The notes beneath the pieces were generated by a model. That model was not told the origin of the DNA. It did no database searches and saw only the letters and a program-made list of their open reading frames with translations. From the NCBI GenBank assembly GCA_021205245.1, contig JAJPXZ010000189.1:1-43779 (forward strand): 43,779 nt of DNA, given 5' to 3'. Both the position numbers and the translations under genes were made by a program. Below are positions 1 to 9,062 of this stretch, piece after piece (the stretch's first letter is position 1; the number at the start of each line of letters is the position of its first letter). The DNA comes from Planctomycetaceae bacterium. Its GTDB lineage: Bacteria; Planctomycetota; SZUA-567.

Positions 1-43
1 CAATTATGTTTATGGAATTATAACTTCAGGTGAGATCAAAAAA

Positions 44-72
44 CCAAGCTGAATGGTCTCCATTCAGCTTGG
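44..72 (-). terminator. Rho-independent terminator of the pho operon
   Basis: A perfect 13-bp stem (CCAAGCTGAATGG at 44-56 and its complement at 60-72) closes a 3-nt loop. On the minus strand it is followed by six T residues (the A run at 38-43). It lies about 50 nt past the phoR stop, so it ends the pstS-to-phoR transcript. Confidence 0.9.
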
Positions 73-125
73 TGATTACCGTAATGACTAGGATATAAGG
101 TGGTTGTTACCGTCTTACAACCGTT

Positions 126-1880
126 TCACTCACTCGGCAGGATGAGGGTGATTCGGCTGCCTGCGCCGATTTCACTTTCTATTTGGGTATCGCCACCGTG
201 AACGAGGGCGATGTGTTTGACAATCGCCAATCCGAGACCAGCGCCTTTCTTGGCTCTGGTCGCACCGTCCACACGGTAGAAGCGTTCGAAAATGCGGGAA
301 TGGTAGCGACGGGCAATTCCCGGTCCCTGATCCGCGACGGTGATATGCACCTGGTCGCCTTTCCTCAGCGCCACCACGCTGATTGTGCCTCCGTCCGGTC
401 CGTATTTGATGGCATTATCGATGAGATTGACCACGGCGTGGACGACGAGTTGCGGGTTCATCCGCGCCGTCAATGTCTCGTCGCATTCCAGGGTAACGTC
501 GGTTTTTTGGGACACTGCGTTTTCGTGGCAGAGCGCGATGGCCTCGTCCAGGGCAGGCCTGATCGGGCCAACGCTGATGGTTCCGGACTCCCTGCCGTTC
601 CCCGACTCCATTCCGGCAAGAAACAGCAGGTTGTCGATGATCGCGCCAAGGCGTTTGGTATTGCGAAGCGCCATTTCGACAAACTCGCGGCTGTTGCCTG
701 TGTCGTCGGCATCGTCTTCCTGGATTGTTTCGAGGCAACTTTGAATGGTTGTGATGGGGGTTCGCAGTTCGTGCGAAACGTTCGCCACAAAATCGCGCCG
801 CATGATTTCAAGGTGCCGCAATCTGGTAATGTCCCGCAATACAATCAGGACGCCGATATGTTCATTGCCGTCACTGATTCGGACTGTATGTATCTGGACA
901 AGCGATTCGTTATTGTCATCGTCGCGCAACCGTATTTCCCGCTCCAGGGATTCGTTGGTCTCCGCCGTCTCGCGAATGCTATCCAGCAGATCGGCGGTTC
1001 TGGTGGCTGCTTCGATGCCAACACCGGAAACATCGCGGGAAACATTGAGAAGGGTTTTCGCCGTACTGTTCATGAGCATGATTTGTCCAGCGTCGTCGAC
1101 TGCCAGAATCCCTTCCGACATGTTCTCGAACACCATCCGCATTTCCTCTCGTTGCCGGTTGACAAGCCTGAAGCGGGCATCGAGCTGCGCAGCCATTTCT
1201 CCCATGGAGGTGGCGAGCCGACGCATTTCCGCTGCTCCGGTCACTGGGAGACGATAGGATAATTCCCCCTTTGCATACCGCTCCGCGCCATCGGCGGCGA
1301 TTTCAATCGGACGCGACAACATGCGCGAAACAACCGTCGCCAAGGCGGCGAGGATCGCCAGAGAAAGAAAGAACCCTATAAGCGCCTTTTTCCACCACTG
1401 CCGCATCCGATTGTCCAGTTCCTCCATCGAGGTGGCGGCACGGGCGACGCCGCCATCATCCATGGGAACGGCAACATACATCCAGTCCGCTCCCAAGGTG
1501 GGGCTTTGGCGGAGGCCAATCCCGACGCCGCCGGACATGGCTGTTTGGATTTCCGGCCGGTTGCGATGGTTCTCCATCCGGTCGGCATCTTCGTTGGAAT
1601 CAACGACGACAGTCCCATCCGGGCGTATTACGGTGTACCGGGTATTGCTTTTCAGCCGGGCGGCTTCGGCAAGTCCGCGCACGTCCGCCGCCTGCCCGTC
1701 GCTGTGTGACGAAAGGGCGAGGGAGAACAGGCGGGCATTCGTTTCCAGTTCTCTGGCGGTGGTTTCCTGATAGAAGGAGGACAATACCTCCGCACCCGAC
1801 CAGGCAAAAGGCACGATGGCTGCCAGTCCGCACAGGAGCACAGCCACGATAAGGAGCGTGTGTATTCTAAATCCACCCAT
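126..1880 (-). CDS. phoR: PhoR-type phosphate sensor histidine kinase
   Basis: This 584-residue membrane histidine kinase should phosphorylate the PhoB regulator encoded just upstream when phosphate is scarce. Visible parts in order are TM1 (about 7-27), a periplasmic loop of some 135 residues, TM2 (about 166-186), a HAMP region, a PAS-like segment (about 248-350), the H-box with phospho-accepting His370 in SHELRTP, the N-box NLIDNAIKYG (485-494), DQGPGI (517-522), an F-box FERFYR and the G2 box GAGLGLAI. The large sensor loop is longer than in E. coli PhoR. The frame stays open 20 codons further, but the ATG at 1880 has AAAGGA about 9 nt upstream. Its place at the end of a pst-phoU-phoB operon gives the assignment. 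The kinase class is certain; the phosphate role rests on context. Confidence 0.9.
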   Translation of the reverse strand: MGGFRIHTLLIVAVLLCGLAAIVPFAWSGAEVLSSFYQETTARELETNARLFSLALSSHSDGQAADVRGLAEAARLKSNTRYTVIRPDGTVVVDSNEDADRMENHRNRPEIQTAMSGGVGIGLRQSPTLGADWMYVAVPMDDGGVARAATSMEELDNRMRQWWKKALIGFFLSLAILAALATVVSRMLSRPIEIAADGAERYAKGELSYRLPVTGAAEMRRLATSMGEMAAQLDARFRLVNRQREEMRMVFENMSEGILAVDDAGQIMLMNSTAKTLLNVSRDVSGVGIEAATRTADLLDSIRETAETNESLEREIRLRDDDNNESLVQIHTVRISDGNEHIGVLIVLRDITRLRHLEIMRRDFVANVSHELRTPITTIQSCLETIQEDDADDTGNSREFVEMALRNTKRLGAIIDNLLFLAGMESGNGRESGTISVGPIRPALDEAIALCHENAVSQKTDVTLECDETLTARMNPQLVVHAVVNLIDNAIKYGPDGGTISVVALRKGDQVHITVADQGPGIARRYHSRIFERFYRVDGATRAKKGAGLGLAIVKHIALVHGGDTQIESEIGAGSRITLILPSE

Positions 1881-1942
1881 TCGATGGTATCCTTTCGCGC
1901 CGGTTGTCGCGCATCCGAGCGTCACGCTGGCGCATTGCAAAG

Positions 1943-2644
1943 CTATCTGGTGGCGATGCGATATCCAGCGCCACGCACCGTTTCAATTTTCGACCCCGCC
2001 TTCCCGAGCTTCCTTCGCAACCCGACCACCTGCACATCCACCGCGCGGTCGGTGACGGCGTGCAGCGTGCCACGGACCAGGTCGAGTAGTTGGTTTCGGG
2101 TAAAAACGACGCCGGGTCGGCGCATAAGAACATGCAGTGTTTTATATTCGCCCGTGGTGAGATCGACGGCCTTGCCATTTACCGTTACTTCGCGCCTCTC
2201 TGGCACCAGGGTTATTTCACCGACTGTCATACTCTTGCTGTCGTGACCGTCTTCCGCAAAGACTCCGCTTCGCCGGAGCAGCGAGCGAATCCTGGCGAGA
2301 AGAACCCGGTTGCTGAACGGTTTGACGACATAGTCGTCGGCTCCAGCCTCAAGGCCCGAGACCATATCCTCTTCTTCGCCTCTGGCGGTAAGCATGAGTA
2401 CGGGGAGGTTTTTCGTGACGGGGTTTTGTCGAAGTTTCCTGCATACGGCCATGCCGTCCATGCCGGGGAGCATAAGGTCCAGGACCATCAGGTGCGGACA
2501 GTCGTTCTCCGCCTTCTTCAGGCCGTCTTCGCCGTCGACCGCTCCGATGGCCGAATACCCGTCCTTGCTCAGATGGTGGAGAATAAGTGTCCGGATGTCG
2601 CTTTCATCTTCGACGACGATGATTCGAATTTCGTCTTTTTCCAT
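1943..2644 (-). CDS. phoB: PhoB-type response regulator
   Basis: This 233-residue OmpR/PhoB-family regulator would activate phosphate-starvation genes, including this operon. The receiver domain (about 5-120) shows the acidic pair E12/D13, phospho-acceptor D56 in LDLMLPGMDG, T86 and K108. A winged-helix DNA-binding domain fills the C-terminus, with the typical TTGEYKTLHVL, RAVDVQVVGLRRKLG and RGAGYR signatures. A TTG eight codons upstream also keeps the frame open, but the ATG at 2644 lies 10 nt after the phoU stop and has a TAAGG motif in front of it. The gap to phoR is about 60 nt. The order phoU-phoB-phoR differs from the E. coli arrangement, where phoBR and pst-phoU are separate operons. 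Confidence 0.95.
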   Translation of the reverse strand: MEKDEIRIIVVEDESDIRTLILHHLSKDGYSAIGAVDGEDGLKKAENDCPHLMVLDLMLPGMDGMAVCRKLRQNPVTKNLPVLMLTARGEEEDMVSGLEAGADDYVVKPFSNRVLLARIRSLLRRSGVFAEDGHDSKSMTVGEITLVPERREVTVNGKAVDLTTGEYKTLHVLMRRPGVVFTRNQLLDLVRGTLHAVTDRAVDVQVVGLRRKLGKAGSKIETVRGAGYRIATR

Positions 2645-2654
2645 GATAATCGCC

Positions 2655-3317
2655 TTACTCGCAATCAAAGCCGTGCCTCACCATTTTCCCGTCGACGCTG
2701 TAAATGACTTCGGCGGCGACATTGGCCGCCATATCGGCCATGCGTTCGATGTTTCTCGATGCGGAGATGACGACAAGCCACTGGGAGCACAATGACGGTG
2801 TTTCCATAATGGCCGCCTCGCCGATTTTTCTAATCCGCCTCTTCCCACGGTTCACCGCGGCGTCGGCCTTGAGGACCCGTTTCGCTTTGACTGTGTCCCG
2901 GTCGACAAAGCTATCGATGCTGTCCCTGAGCATAACGCGGGCGTGGTCTGCCATATCGGCAAGTTCCTGAGGTATGGCGACCGGCTCCATGCGGGCAAGT
3001 GATTTACCCTTGTTGGCGAGGTTTTCCGCCAAATCGCCGATCCGTTCCAGTATTCCCGCGATTTTGGACAAGGAAAAAATAAACCGCAGATCGCCGGCAA
3101 CCGGTTGGTAGAGAGCCAAAGTCTTAAGACAGCTTTCTGACAATTCGACTTCCATTTTGTCGATATACGCGTCCGCTTCAATCACTTTTCCCGACAGGTC
3201 GATGTCACGTTCGAGAAATGCCTGCGCGGCGTCACGAACGTTCTGTTCGACCCAGGCGCACATTTCCAGGGCGGTGCGGTTCAGCTTTTCCATTTCGCGG
3301 TGCAGGTGTAGCGACAT
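2655..3317 (-). CDS. phoU: Phosphate signalling protein PhoU
   Basis: A 220-residue all-helical protein with two PhoU repeats. It begins with the characteristic [13 protein letters not shown] segment, and each half carries a conserved helix: LRFIFSLSKIAGILERIGDLAENLANK in the first and VISASRNIERMADMAANVAAE in the second. Family knowledge: PhoU links the Pst transporter to PhoR and keeps the regulon off when phosphate is plentiful; it also limits Pst uptake. Its ATG overlaps the pstB stop by one base (TAATG), so translation is probably coupled. The length matches the family (about 215-240). Confidence is high. Confidence 0.95.
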   Translation of the reverse strand: MSLHLHREMEKLNRTALEMCAWVEQNVRDAAQAFLERDIDLSGKVIEADAYIDKMEVELSESCLKTLALYQPVAGDLRFIFSLSKIAGILERIGDLAENLANKGKSLARMEPVAIPQELADMADHARVMLRDSIDSFVDRDTVKAKRVLKADAAVNRGKRRIRKIGEAAIMETPSLCSQWLVVISASRNIERMADMAANVAAEVIYSVDGKMVRHGFDCE

Positions 3318-4093
3318 TATCCAAACCTCCCGGTCAAGTAGTCTTCCGTTTCCTTGCGGTTTGGGGAGGTGAACAGCATTTTGGTTTCACCTTCCTCCAT
3401 AAGCTTGCCCTCGTAAAAGAACGCGGTGCGGTCCGAGACCCTCGCGGCTTGTTGCATGTTATGGGTGACGATAACGATGGTGTAGTCACCCTTAAGCTCG
3501 CTGATAAGTTCCTCGATTTTCACGGTGGACCGTGGGTCGAGGGCGGAGCAGGGCTCGTCCATTAGGATAATCTCCGGCTTGACCGCGATTGCCCTGGCTA
3601 TGCACAAGCGTTGGTGCTGGCCGCCCGACAAGCCCATGGCGGATTCCTTGAGCCTGTCTTTTACTTCGTCCCACAGCGCCGACCGGCGCAAGCTGTGTTC
3701 GCACGCAGCGTCGAGTTCCGACCGGTTGCGGACCCCGGCGATACGGAGGCCATACACCGTGTTTTCATAAATCGACTTGGGGAACGGATTTGGTTTTTGG
3801 AAGACCATGCCGACCCGGCGGCGCAGATCGATGACATCCATGCCGGAGTCGTTGAGATCTTCGCCGTCCAAGGTGAGCCTTCCCTCCACGCGCGAACCAT
3901 CGACCAGATCGTTCATGCGGTTGATGCAGCGCAGAAATGTCGATTTGCCGCAGCCGGACGGGCCGATGAAGGCGGTGGCGAGACCGCGCTGGATGGTAAG
4001 GTTGATATCGGTCAGCGCCTGCTTTTCTCCATAGAAGAAATTGAGGTCGGCCGCTGTAACAATGGTTCCGTTTTGGTGAACACTGGTCTGCAT
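3317..4093 (-). CDS. pstB: Phosphate ABC transporter ATP-binding protein PstB
   Basis: A 258-residue ATPase that powers phosphate import through PstC/PstA at the inner membrane. Visible motifs are Walker [10 protein letters not shown] (44-52), the Q-loop [11 protein letters not shown] typical of PstB, signature LSGGQ (155-159), Walker B IILMDEP (175-181) and switch His211. The frame is open 71 codons upstream into pstA, but the ATG at 4093 lies 5 nt after the pstA stop with AAGGGA in front, and it gives the usual family length. The stop overlaps the phoU start. Confidence 0.97.
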   Translation of the reverse strand: MQTSVHQNGTIVTAADLNFFYGEKQALTDINLTIQRGLATAFIGPSGCGKSTFLRCINRMNDLVDGSRVEGRLTLDGEDLNDSGMDVIDLRRRVGMVFQKPNPFPKSIYENTVYGLRIAGVRNRSELDAACEHSLRRSALWDEVKDRLKESAMGLSGGQHQRLCIARAIAVKPEIILMDEPCSALDPRSTVKIEELISELKGDYTIVIVTHNMQQAARVSDRTAFFYEGKLMEEGETKMLFTSPNRKETEDYLTGRFG

Positions 4094-4098
4094 CGGAT

Positions 4099-5724
4099 TT
4101 AAAATCCCTTCATCGCATATTTTTCCCGCATGCGTTTTCGGAGGCTTATCGCGGCGAAATTGAGAACAAACACGAGAACGAGCAACACCAGCGCAGTCAC
4201 ATACACGAGCGGTTTTGACGCTTCGACATTGGGCGACTGAAATCCCATGTCGTAGATGTGGAACCCGAGATGCATAAATTTTCGCTCCAAATGGACAAAG
4301 GGCCAACTGCCGTCCAGCGGCAGACTGTGCGCCGACTTTACCGCTCCCGTTAGCATAAGCGGCGCGACCTCTCCGGCGGCCCGTGCCATGGCGAGGATGA
4401 AGCCGGTGAGAATGCCCGGGCTGGCCATGGGGAGAATTACCCGCACCAGCGTCTGGAACCGGGTCGCACCCAAAGCCAGGGAGCCCTGGCGTATTTCCGA
4501 GGGTACCGTTGCCAACGCCTCCTCGGTAGCGACGATGACTACGGGCAGGGTCAGGAGTCCCAGGGTAAGGGCCGACCAGATGATGCCGCCGCCGCCGTAG
4601 GTGTTGATTCCGGCTGCCACCCGTTCCGGATACAGCAGGCTGTCAATTGTCCCACCCATACCATAAATAAAGAAGCCGAGACCGAAAATGCCGTAGACGA
4701 TGGAAGGCACGCCCGCCAGATTGTTGACCGCAACTCTGGCGATACGGGGCAGAAACCCGTCCTTGGCGTATTCCCTCAGATAAATTCCTGCCGCGACGCC
4801 GAGCGGAAAAGCGGAGATCGCCATCAAAAACACCAGCATGATGGTACCAAACAGCGCTGGATAAATACCGCCTTCGGTATTGGCTTCTCTCGGATATCTG
4901 GTTAACAAGTGCCATATGTTGACGGCGAAGCGTCCGAGTTTTTCCAGGGGATTCATGGCATTCGGCCACGAGACATCGACAATGGCGGAGAGGGGTAGAA
5001 CGATACGGGTAGCGTCCTCCGCGACAAGGACAACGGATTCCCGGGCGAACCCATCCTTTACTTGAGCGAACTCCGTCATCAATCTTTCCGATAGCGCTTT
5101 GATGGCGCTCTCGCGTTCCTGGGCGAAGTGCAGCTTGGATTCCCACTCGGCCGCCGTCGCCGCCGCCGACGCTTGTTTCGCCTCATACCCAGCCTTCAAG
5201 GCGGCGAGGTGAATGCGCTGCCACTCTTCACCCAGCGTAGCCATCTGCCGGAGAAGCGGCTCGGCTTCGGCGTTCCATCGCGCACGATACGCGTCGAGTC
5301 GGTCCAGCAGATGTGCCGGCGATCCCGTGTCGTTGTCTTCAGGTCCGCCAAGCGTGCCGAGGAAATCGCCATTTTCCGTTCTGCTGACCAGCATCGCCAC
5401 ACCAGGGTAATCGCGGGATTCGATATCCCGCTCATACACCCAGCGGAAGTCGGCTCCCGAATTCAATTCCCGGTTACCCACCTTGTATTGCAGCCTCGGC
5501 AGTCCTTCGGGCGATACGTCCGCATTGACGGGAAAACCGAGGAATGATTCGCCGGTCGACATTCGTACCTGCTCGATTCGGTTTGGCCACAGGGCATGAA
5601 AGCTGTTGGCAATAATAAGCGCTGCCAATAACCCCATCATGGCAAGGATGAGAATCAAACACGCCCGGCACAGGAATATCCACACTTTGCCGTCGGAACG
5701 CTGCGATTGAGCCATCGTTGTCAT
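4099..5724 (-). CDS. pstA: Phosphate ABC transporter permease PstA (long form)
   Basis: A 541-residue inner-membrane permease. The C-terminal 290 residues carry the PstA core with six predicted helices and the EAA loop ([27 protein letters not shown]). In front lies one TM helix (about 14-38) and an extra segment of roughly 200 residues with a charged helical stretch. E. coli PstA has about 296 residues; longer PstA proteins with an inserted N-terminal domain are known in several Gram-negatives. The ATG at 5724 begins 1 nt after the pstC stop with GGAAAGG upstream; an ATG at 5715 is a possible alternative. Phosphate specificity comes from sequence and from the PstS, PstC and PstB neighbours. 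Confidence 0.93.
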   Translation of the reverse strand: MTTMAQSQRSDGKVWIFLCRACLILILAMMGLLAALIIANSFHALWPNRIEQVRMSTGESFLGFPVNADVSPEGLPRLQYKVGNRELNSGADFRWVYERDIESRDYPGVAMLVSRTENGDFLGTLGGPEDNDTGSPAHLLDRLDAYRARWNAEAEPLLRQMATLGEEWQRIHLAALKAGYEAKQASAAATAAEWESKLHFAQERESAIKALSERLMTEFAQVKDGFARESVVLVAEDATRIVLPLSAIVDVSWPNAMNPLEKLGRFAVNIWHLLTRYPREANTEGGIYPALFGTIMLVFLMAISAFPLGVAAGIYLREYAKDGFLPRIARVAVNNLAGVPSIVYGIFGLGFFIYGMGGTIDSLLYPERVAAGINTYGGGGIIWSALTLGLLTLPVVIVATEEALATVPSEIRQGSLALGATRFQTLVRVILPMASPGILTGFILAMARAAGEVAPLMLTGAVKSAHSLPLDGSWPFVHLERKFMHLGFHIYDMGFQSPNVEASKPLVYVTALVLLVLVFVLNFAAISLRKRMREKYAMKGF

Positions 5725-5725
5725 C

Positions 5726-7789
5726 CTAAACCTTTCCGTACCGGGTACGCAGCCGGTGGCGGAACACCTCGGCGGCGGAATTGATGACAAGCGTCAGAAC
5801 AAACAGGATGAGCGCGCACAGGAACAACGTCCGGTACAGCGTCCCGCCCACAGGTGCCTCGGGCATTTCGACAGCGATATTCGCCGAAAGCGTGCGCATG
5901 CCGTTGAACGGGCTCAAGCTGATAATAGGGGTATTCCCGGCCGCCATAAGAACAATCATTGTCTCGCCGACTGCCCGGCCCAAACCAAGCATTACCGCTG
6001 TGAAAATGCCCGGGCTCGCCGTCGGCAGAACCACACGGATTACGGTCTGCCATTTGGATGCTCCCAGCGCCAGCGAGGCTGCCGAAAGCGAAGGCGGCAC
6101 TGCGCTGATTGCGTCCTCGGCCAGGGAGAAGACGGTGGGAATGACCGCAAAGCCCATGGCAATGGCTATGACGAGGGAGTTACGCTGATCGTAGGGATAA
6201 TGCTGGACGAAAAACTGCAGGTGCCGTTCCAGTAACGGGGCCAGCCAGAGCGCGGCAATGAAGCCGATGACCACGGACGGCACAGCCGCCAGCATTTCCA
6301 CCGCCGGTTTAAGTCTGGCCCGCCACACCGGTGAGGCGAACTGCGAAATATACACGGCTGCGGCCAACGCGATCGGGGTGGCAAAGAACAGCGCGTAGAC
6401 CGCCGCCTTGATGCTTCCCCAAATGAGGGGGACTAATGACAATTTTGGTTCGCTCGCGTCCGAGCCGGTGGATTGCCAGACAAACGCGGCGGTTTCGTAG
6501 CCTTCGTAGAGAAGGCGCTTAAAAAAGCCGGCCCACCCCGCTTCGGGAAAGGAGCTGTCCATGGCGTGGAAACGAAGCGTTCCATCGGTGTGGAGTGTCG
6601 CCATGGTGTCGGCTCTCTCGTTTATGGCCACAGCCACCGCTTTCGGCCTGGAAGGAGGCAGACTCAGCAGGGTCGCGCCGGTTGTCGAATAGAGCCAGCG
6701 AAGCGCGCCTGATTCGTCAAGGACAACAAATCCGCGATCCCGGCCGGAAATCGCCATGTCGTACACCGCGCCGCCGCCGTCCGCGTCCCAGCCGGTGGAA
6801 CGGCGGAGACGGAACGCGCCGTTTTCACGGCGGGGAAACCAAACCGAGATGGTTCCCTGTGCATCGCCAACCGCCAGTGCATAGCCGCCGGTAAGAAAGG
6901 ACAGAGAGGTGACCGCCCCGCGGTCGCGCACGACCGGAGTTATGGAAATGGCGGGGGTGGTATCGGCGTCTCCCGACAAATCAATCGAGACAAGAACGCC
7001 TTGATCCGTTCCCAGGTAGAGGAGACCATCGTCGTTTAATGCGGCGGCGGTTATCGCACCGCCACGGTCAAGCCGGGTGCTTCGAACCGATTCGACTCCC
7101 TTTGATGCCCCAAGTAATCCCCGCCCGGGCGTGCGGCGCTTTTCCACCACGGTTCCGTCCGCATAAATGGCGACGATGCGATAGCGGGCAGCGTCTCCGC
7201 GCAGCAGCACGTACTGCGGCGGAACGGATGGGCTATCCTCTATGGTGTCTGAAAAAACCCGGGTAAACCGGGGCGATGCTTGCTGTATCCCGTCGTCTCC
7301 GATGGGAAAATCTGCCGACATGGCATAAAGCGAAACGGTGCCATCATCCCACAGAATGGAAAAGCTCCCATTCCCGTCGGACTGCACGGCGACAATGGAC
7401 GTGGACTCGGGCGCATCCGGAAGGCGCGCCAGGGGAATCTCCCCGGCGAATCCGGGCTGGTCGAGCGCGAACCCGGCTCGGCCGTCCTTGAGGATAAACC
7501 CCGCCACCCGGAACTGGTTGTGCAAATCGGCCTCCACTCCCACCGCAACAACGTTATCTGTCGCGACTGTGGCGGGGAGGACGATAGCGCCGACCACCGC
7601 CTGTGAGGCGGGAAAGAACAGCGGGGCCGCTTCCCGGACAATCAACGCCAGCATGGCGAACATGGCCGCAATAACGGTAATGCCTGCGGCTGTGATGACC
7701 CATGCTGCCAGCTTGTCGGTTAATCTTTTCATCCGATGCGGATGTTTCGTCATGCTAGACATAAGAGAACTGGTCTCGTTGTTTTTCAA
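5726..7789 (-). CDS. pstC: Phosphate ABC transporter permease PstC (long form)
   Basis: A 687-residue permease partner of PstA. After TM1 (about 29-50) comes an extra region of roughly 400 residues rich in short beta-like segments (for example TSLSFLTGGYALAVGDAQGT), which looks like a periplasmic propeller-like domain. The last 230 residues are the permease core, with the EAA loop SLALGASKWQTVIRVVLPTASPGI. E. coli PstC has about 319 residues, so this is the long form paired with a long PstA. The start is a choice. The TTG at 7789 has a strong GGAGAAGG 6 nt upstream, whereas the ATGs at 7762 and 7753 have no clear ribosome-binding site. That site lies inside a hairpin after pstS. Confidence 0.92.
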   Translation of the reverse strand: MKNNETSSLMSSMTKHPHRMKRLTDKLAAWVITAAGITVIAAMFAMLALIVREAAPLFFPASQAVVGAIVLPATVATDNVVAVGVEADLHNQFRVAGFILKDGRAGFALDQPGFAGEIPLARLPDAPESTSIVAVQSDGNGSFSILWDDGTVSLYAMSADFPIGDDGIQQASPRFTRVFSDTIEDSPSVPPQYVLLRGDAARYRIVAIYADGTVVEKRRTPGRGLLGASKGVESVRSTRLDRGGAITAAALNDDGLLYLGTDQGVLVSIDLSGDADTTPAISITPVVRDRGAVTSLSFLTGGYALAVGDAQGTISVWFPRRENGAFRLRRSTGWDADGGGAVYDMAISGRDRGFVVLDESGALRWLYSTTGATLLSLPPSRPKAVAVAINERADTMATLHTDGTLRFHAMDSSFPEAGWAGFFKRLLYEGYETAAFVWQSTGSDASEPKLSLVPLIWGSIKAAVYALFFATPIALAAAVYISQFASPVWRARLKPAVEMLAAVPSVVIGFIAALWLAPLLERHLQFFVQHYPYDQRNSLVIAIAMGFAVIPTVFSLAEDAISAVPPSLSAASLALGASKWQTVIRVVLPTASPGIFTAVMLGLGRAVGETMIVLMAAGNTPIISLSPFNGMRTLSANIAVEMPEAPVGGTLYRTLFLCALILFVLTLVINSAAEVFRHRLRTRYGKV

Positions 7790-7794
7790 ATAAT

Positions 7795-7820
7795 GCCTTC
7801 TCCGGCGTACCGGAGAAGGC
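7795..7820 (-). terminator. Hairpin between pstS and pstC (attenuator or mRNA stabiliser)
   Basis: A perfect 11-bp stem (GCCTTCTCCGG at 7795-7805, complement at 7810-7820) has a 4-nt loop. It lies 14 nt after the pstS stop and is followed on the minus strand by a weakly T-rich stretch. It could partly terminate transcription, or protect pstS mRNA so that the binding protein is made in excess over the permeases. Its 3' arm contains the GGAGAAGG ribosome-binding site of pstC. Confidence 0.75.
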
Positions 7821-7834
7821 GTGAAGATAGAGTA

Positions 7835-8806
7835 TTACTCGCCAATCAACTGCAATTGTTCCTGAACCACTTCGGCGGGCAGGGCGCCGTAGCCGTCGCG
7901 CTCGACCAGCGCCTGGCCTTCTTTGGACAGCACAAACTTCATGAACTCTTTGGTTGCGGTGGGGAGAGGCTGACTGGGATCCTTGGGGATATAGACATAC
8001 AGAAGCCGGGCCAACGGATAGCTGCCGTCGACGGCGTTCATGAACTCCGGTTCCACAAACGCTTCGCCTGTCTTGGCGGCGATGGGCAGAGCGCGGACTT
8101 CGGAGGTGCGATAGCCGATACCGGAATAGCCGATACCAGCCTTATCGCCGGCAATACCATTGACGACGGCGGCTGAACCGGGCTGTTCCTTGACCGAGTC
8201 CTTATAGTCGCCATTGCCCATCGAGACTTCTTTAAAGAAGGCGTAGGTGCCGGACGCGGCGTTGCGGCCGTAAATGCTGATGTTCCTGGCTGCCCACTCG
8301 CCGGAAAGACCAAGCTGACCCCACGTGGTTATGTCGTCGTGGTTGAATTTGCGCGTGGAGGAGAAAATGGCGTCAATCTGGGGAAGCGACAGCCCCTTGA
8401 TGGGATTGTCCTTGTTGACATAGACGGCAACGCAGTCGATTGCGACCGCGACCGCGGTGGGCTTGAAGCCGCGTGCCCGTTCAAAATCCTCGATTTCGGA
8501 TGCTTTCATCATGCGCGACATCGGCCCGATCTGCGCCGCTCCAGCCGACAGCGCCGGCGGCGCGGTGGACGAACCCTTGCCTTCCACCTGAACCGTGACG
8601 TTGGGGTACATCGCCCGGAACGCTTCCGACCAGTACGCCATAAGGTTGTTCAGGGTGTCGGACCCGACCGAATTGATGCTCCCGGCCACGCCGGATTGCT
8701 GGGTATAGGCGGGAAGCGTATCGCCCGCAAGACAGGGTGCCGCAACAAGGCACGAAAAACCGAGAACCAGTGTTCCGAAAGTTTTTCTAACCAGAGACAG
8801 GGACAT
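7835..8806 (-). CDS. pstS: Periplasmic phosphate-binding protein PstS
   Basis: A 323-residue binding protein that captures phosphate for PstCAB. It begins with a basic segment and hydrophobic core ending in a signal-peptidase-I-like site (after PCLA, before GDTLP). Family signatures follow: GSINSVGSDTLNNLMAYW near the N-terminus, EGKGSSTAPPALSAGAAQIGPMSR, and YGRNAASGTYAFFKE. The ATG at 8806 has GAGGAG 6-7 nt upstream; the frame is open ten codons further but without a site. It is the first gene of the operon, as expected for a PhoB target, although I could not find a convincing Pho box upstream. Confidence 0.95.
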   Translation of the reverse strand: MSLSLVRKTFGTLVLGFSCLVAAPCLAGDTLPAYTQQSGVAGSINSVGSDTLNNLMAYWSEAFRAMYPNVTVQVEGKGSSTAPPALSAGAAQIGPMSRMMKASEIEDFERARGFKPTAVAVAIDCVAVYVNKDNPIKGLSLPQIDAIFSSTRKFNHDDITTWGQLGLSGEWAARNISIYGRNAASGTYAFFKEVSMGNGDYKDSVKEQPGSAAVVNGIAGDKAGIGYSGIGYRTSEVRALPIAAKTGEAFVEPEFMNAVDGSYPLARLLYVYIPKDPSQPLPTATKEFMKFVLSKEGQALVERDGYGALPAEVVQEQLQLIGE

Positions 8807-9007
8807 ACGCGTTCTCCTCGAAAATAGAAATTTCAATGACCAGCGCCACCGCCAGCCACATTGATGACGAGGAGAGTAATACGGGATCGATATGAGAGTA
8901 TTATTATGAAAATGTTAGAAAATTGTGAGGACGGAAAAACTGCATGCAAGACGCCGTTACTTTAAGGCAAGCGTGGCAATTTTGGGATGTGTGTACCTGG
9001 AAACAAA
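8807..9007. promoter_or_regulatory. Upstream region of pstS
   Basis: This gap separates pstS from the aldo/keto reductase terminator and must hold the pstS promoter. Only one 7-mer close to a PhoB half-site is visible on the plus strand (ATGAGAG near 8892), and it has no partner at the canonical 11-bp spacing. No small gene is evident. Confidence 0.3.
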
Positions 9008-9041
9008 GGGTTCCCCGTCACCTGGTAGGTGAGGGGAACCC
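9008..9041 (-). terminator. Terminator of the aldo/keto reductase operon
   Basis: GGGTTCCCC (9008-9016) pairs with GGGGAACCC (9033-9041), and inside it TCACCT (9018-9023) pairs with AGGTGA (9027-9032) around a 3-nt loop. On the minus strand it is followed by TTTGTTT. It lies about 20 nt past the stop at 9063 and insulates pstS from the operon behind it. Confidence 0.85.
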
Positions 9042-9062
9042 CATATACTATTATGTATTATG

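Noticed and set aside
8880-8935. Possible Pho box before pstS
   Set aside because: One 7-mer (ATGAGAG) is close to a half-site but no second half lies at the required 11-bp spacing; not enough to call.
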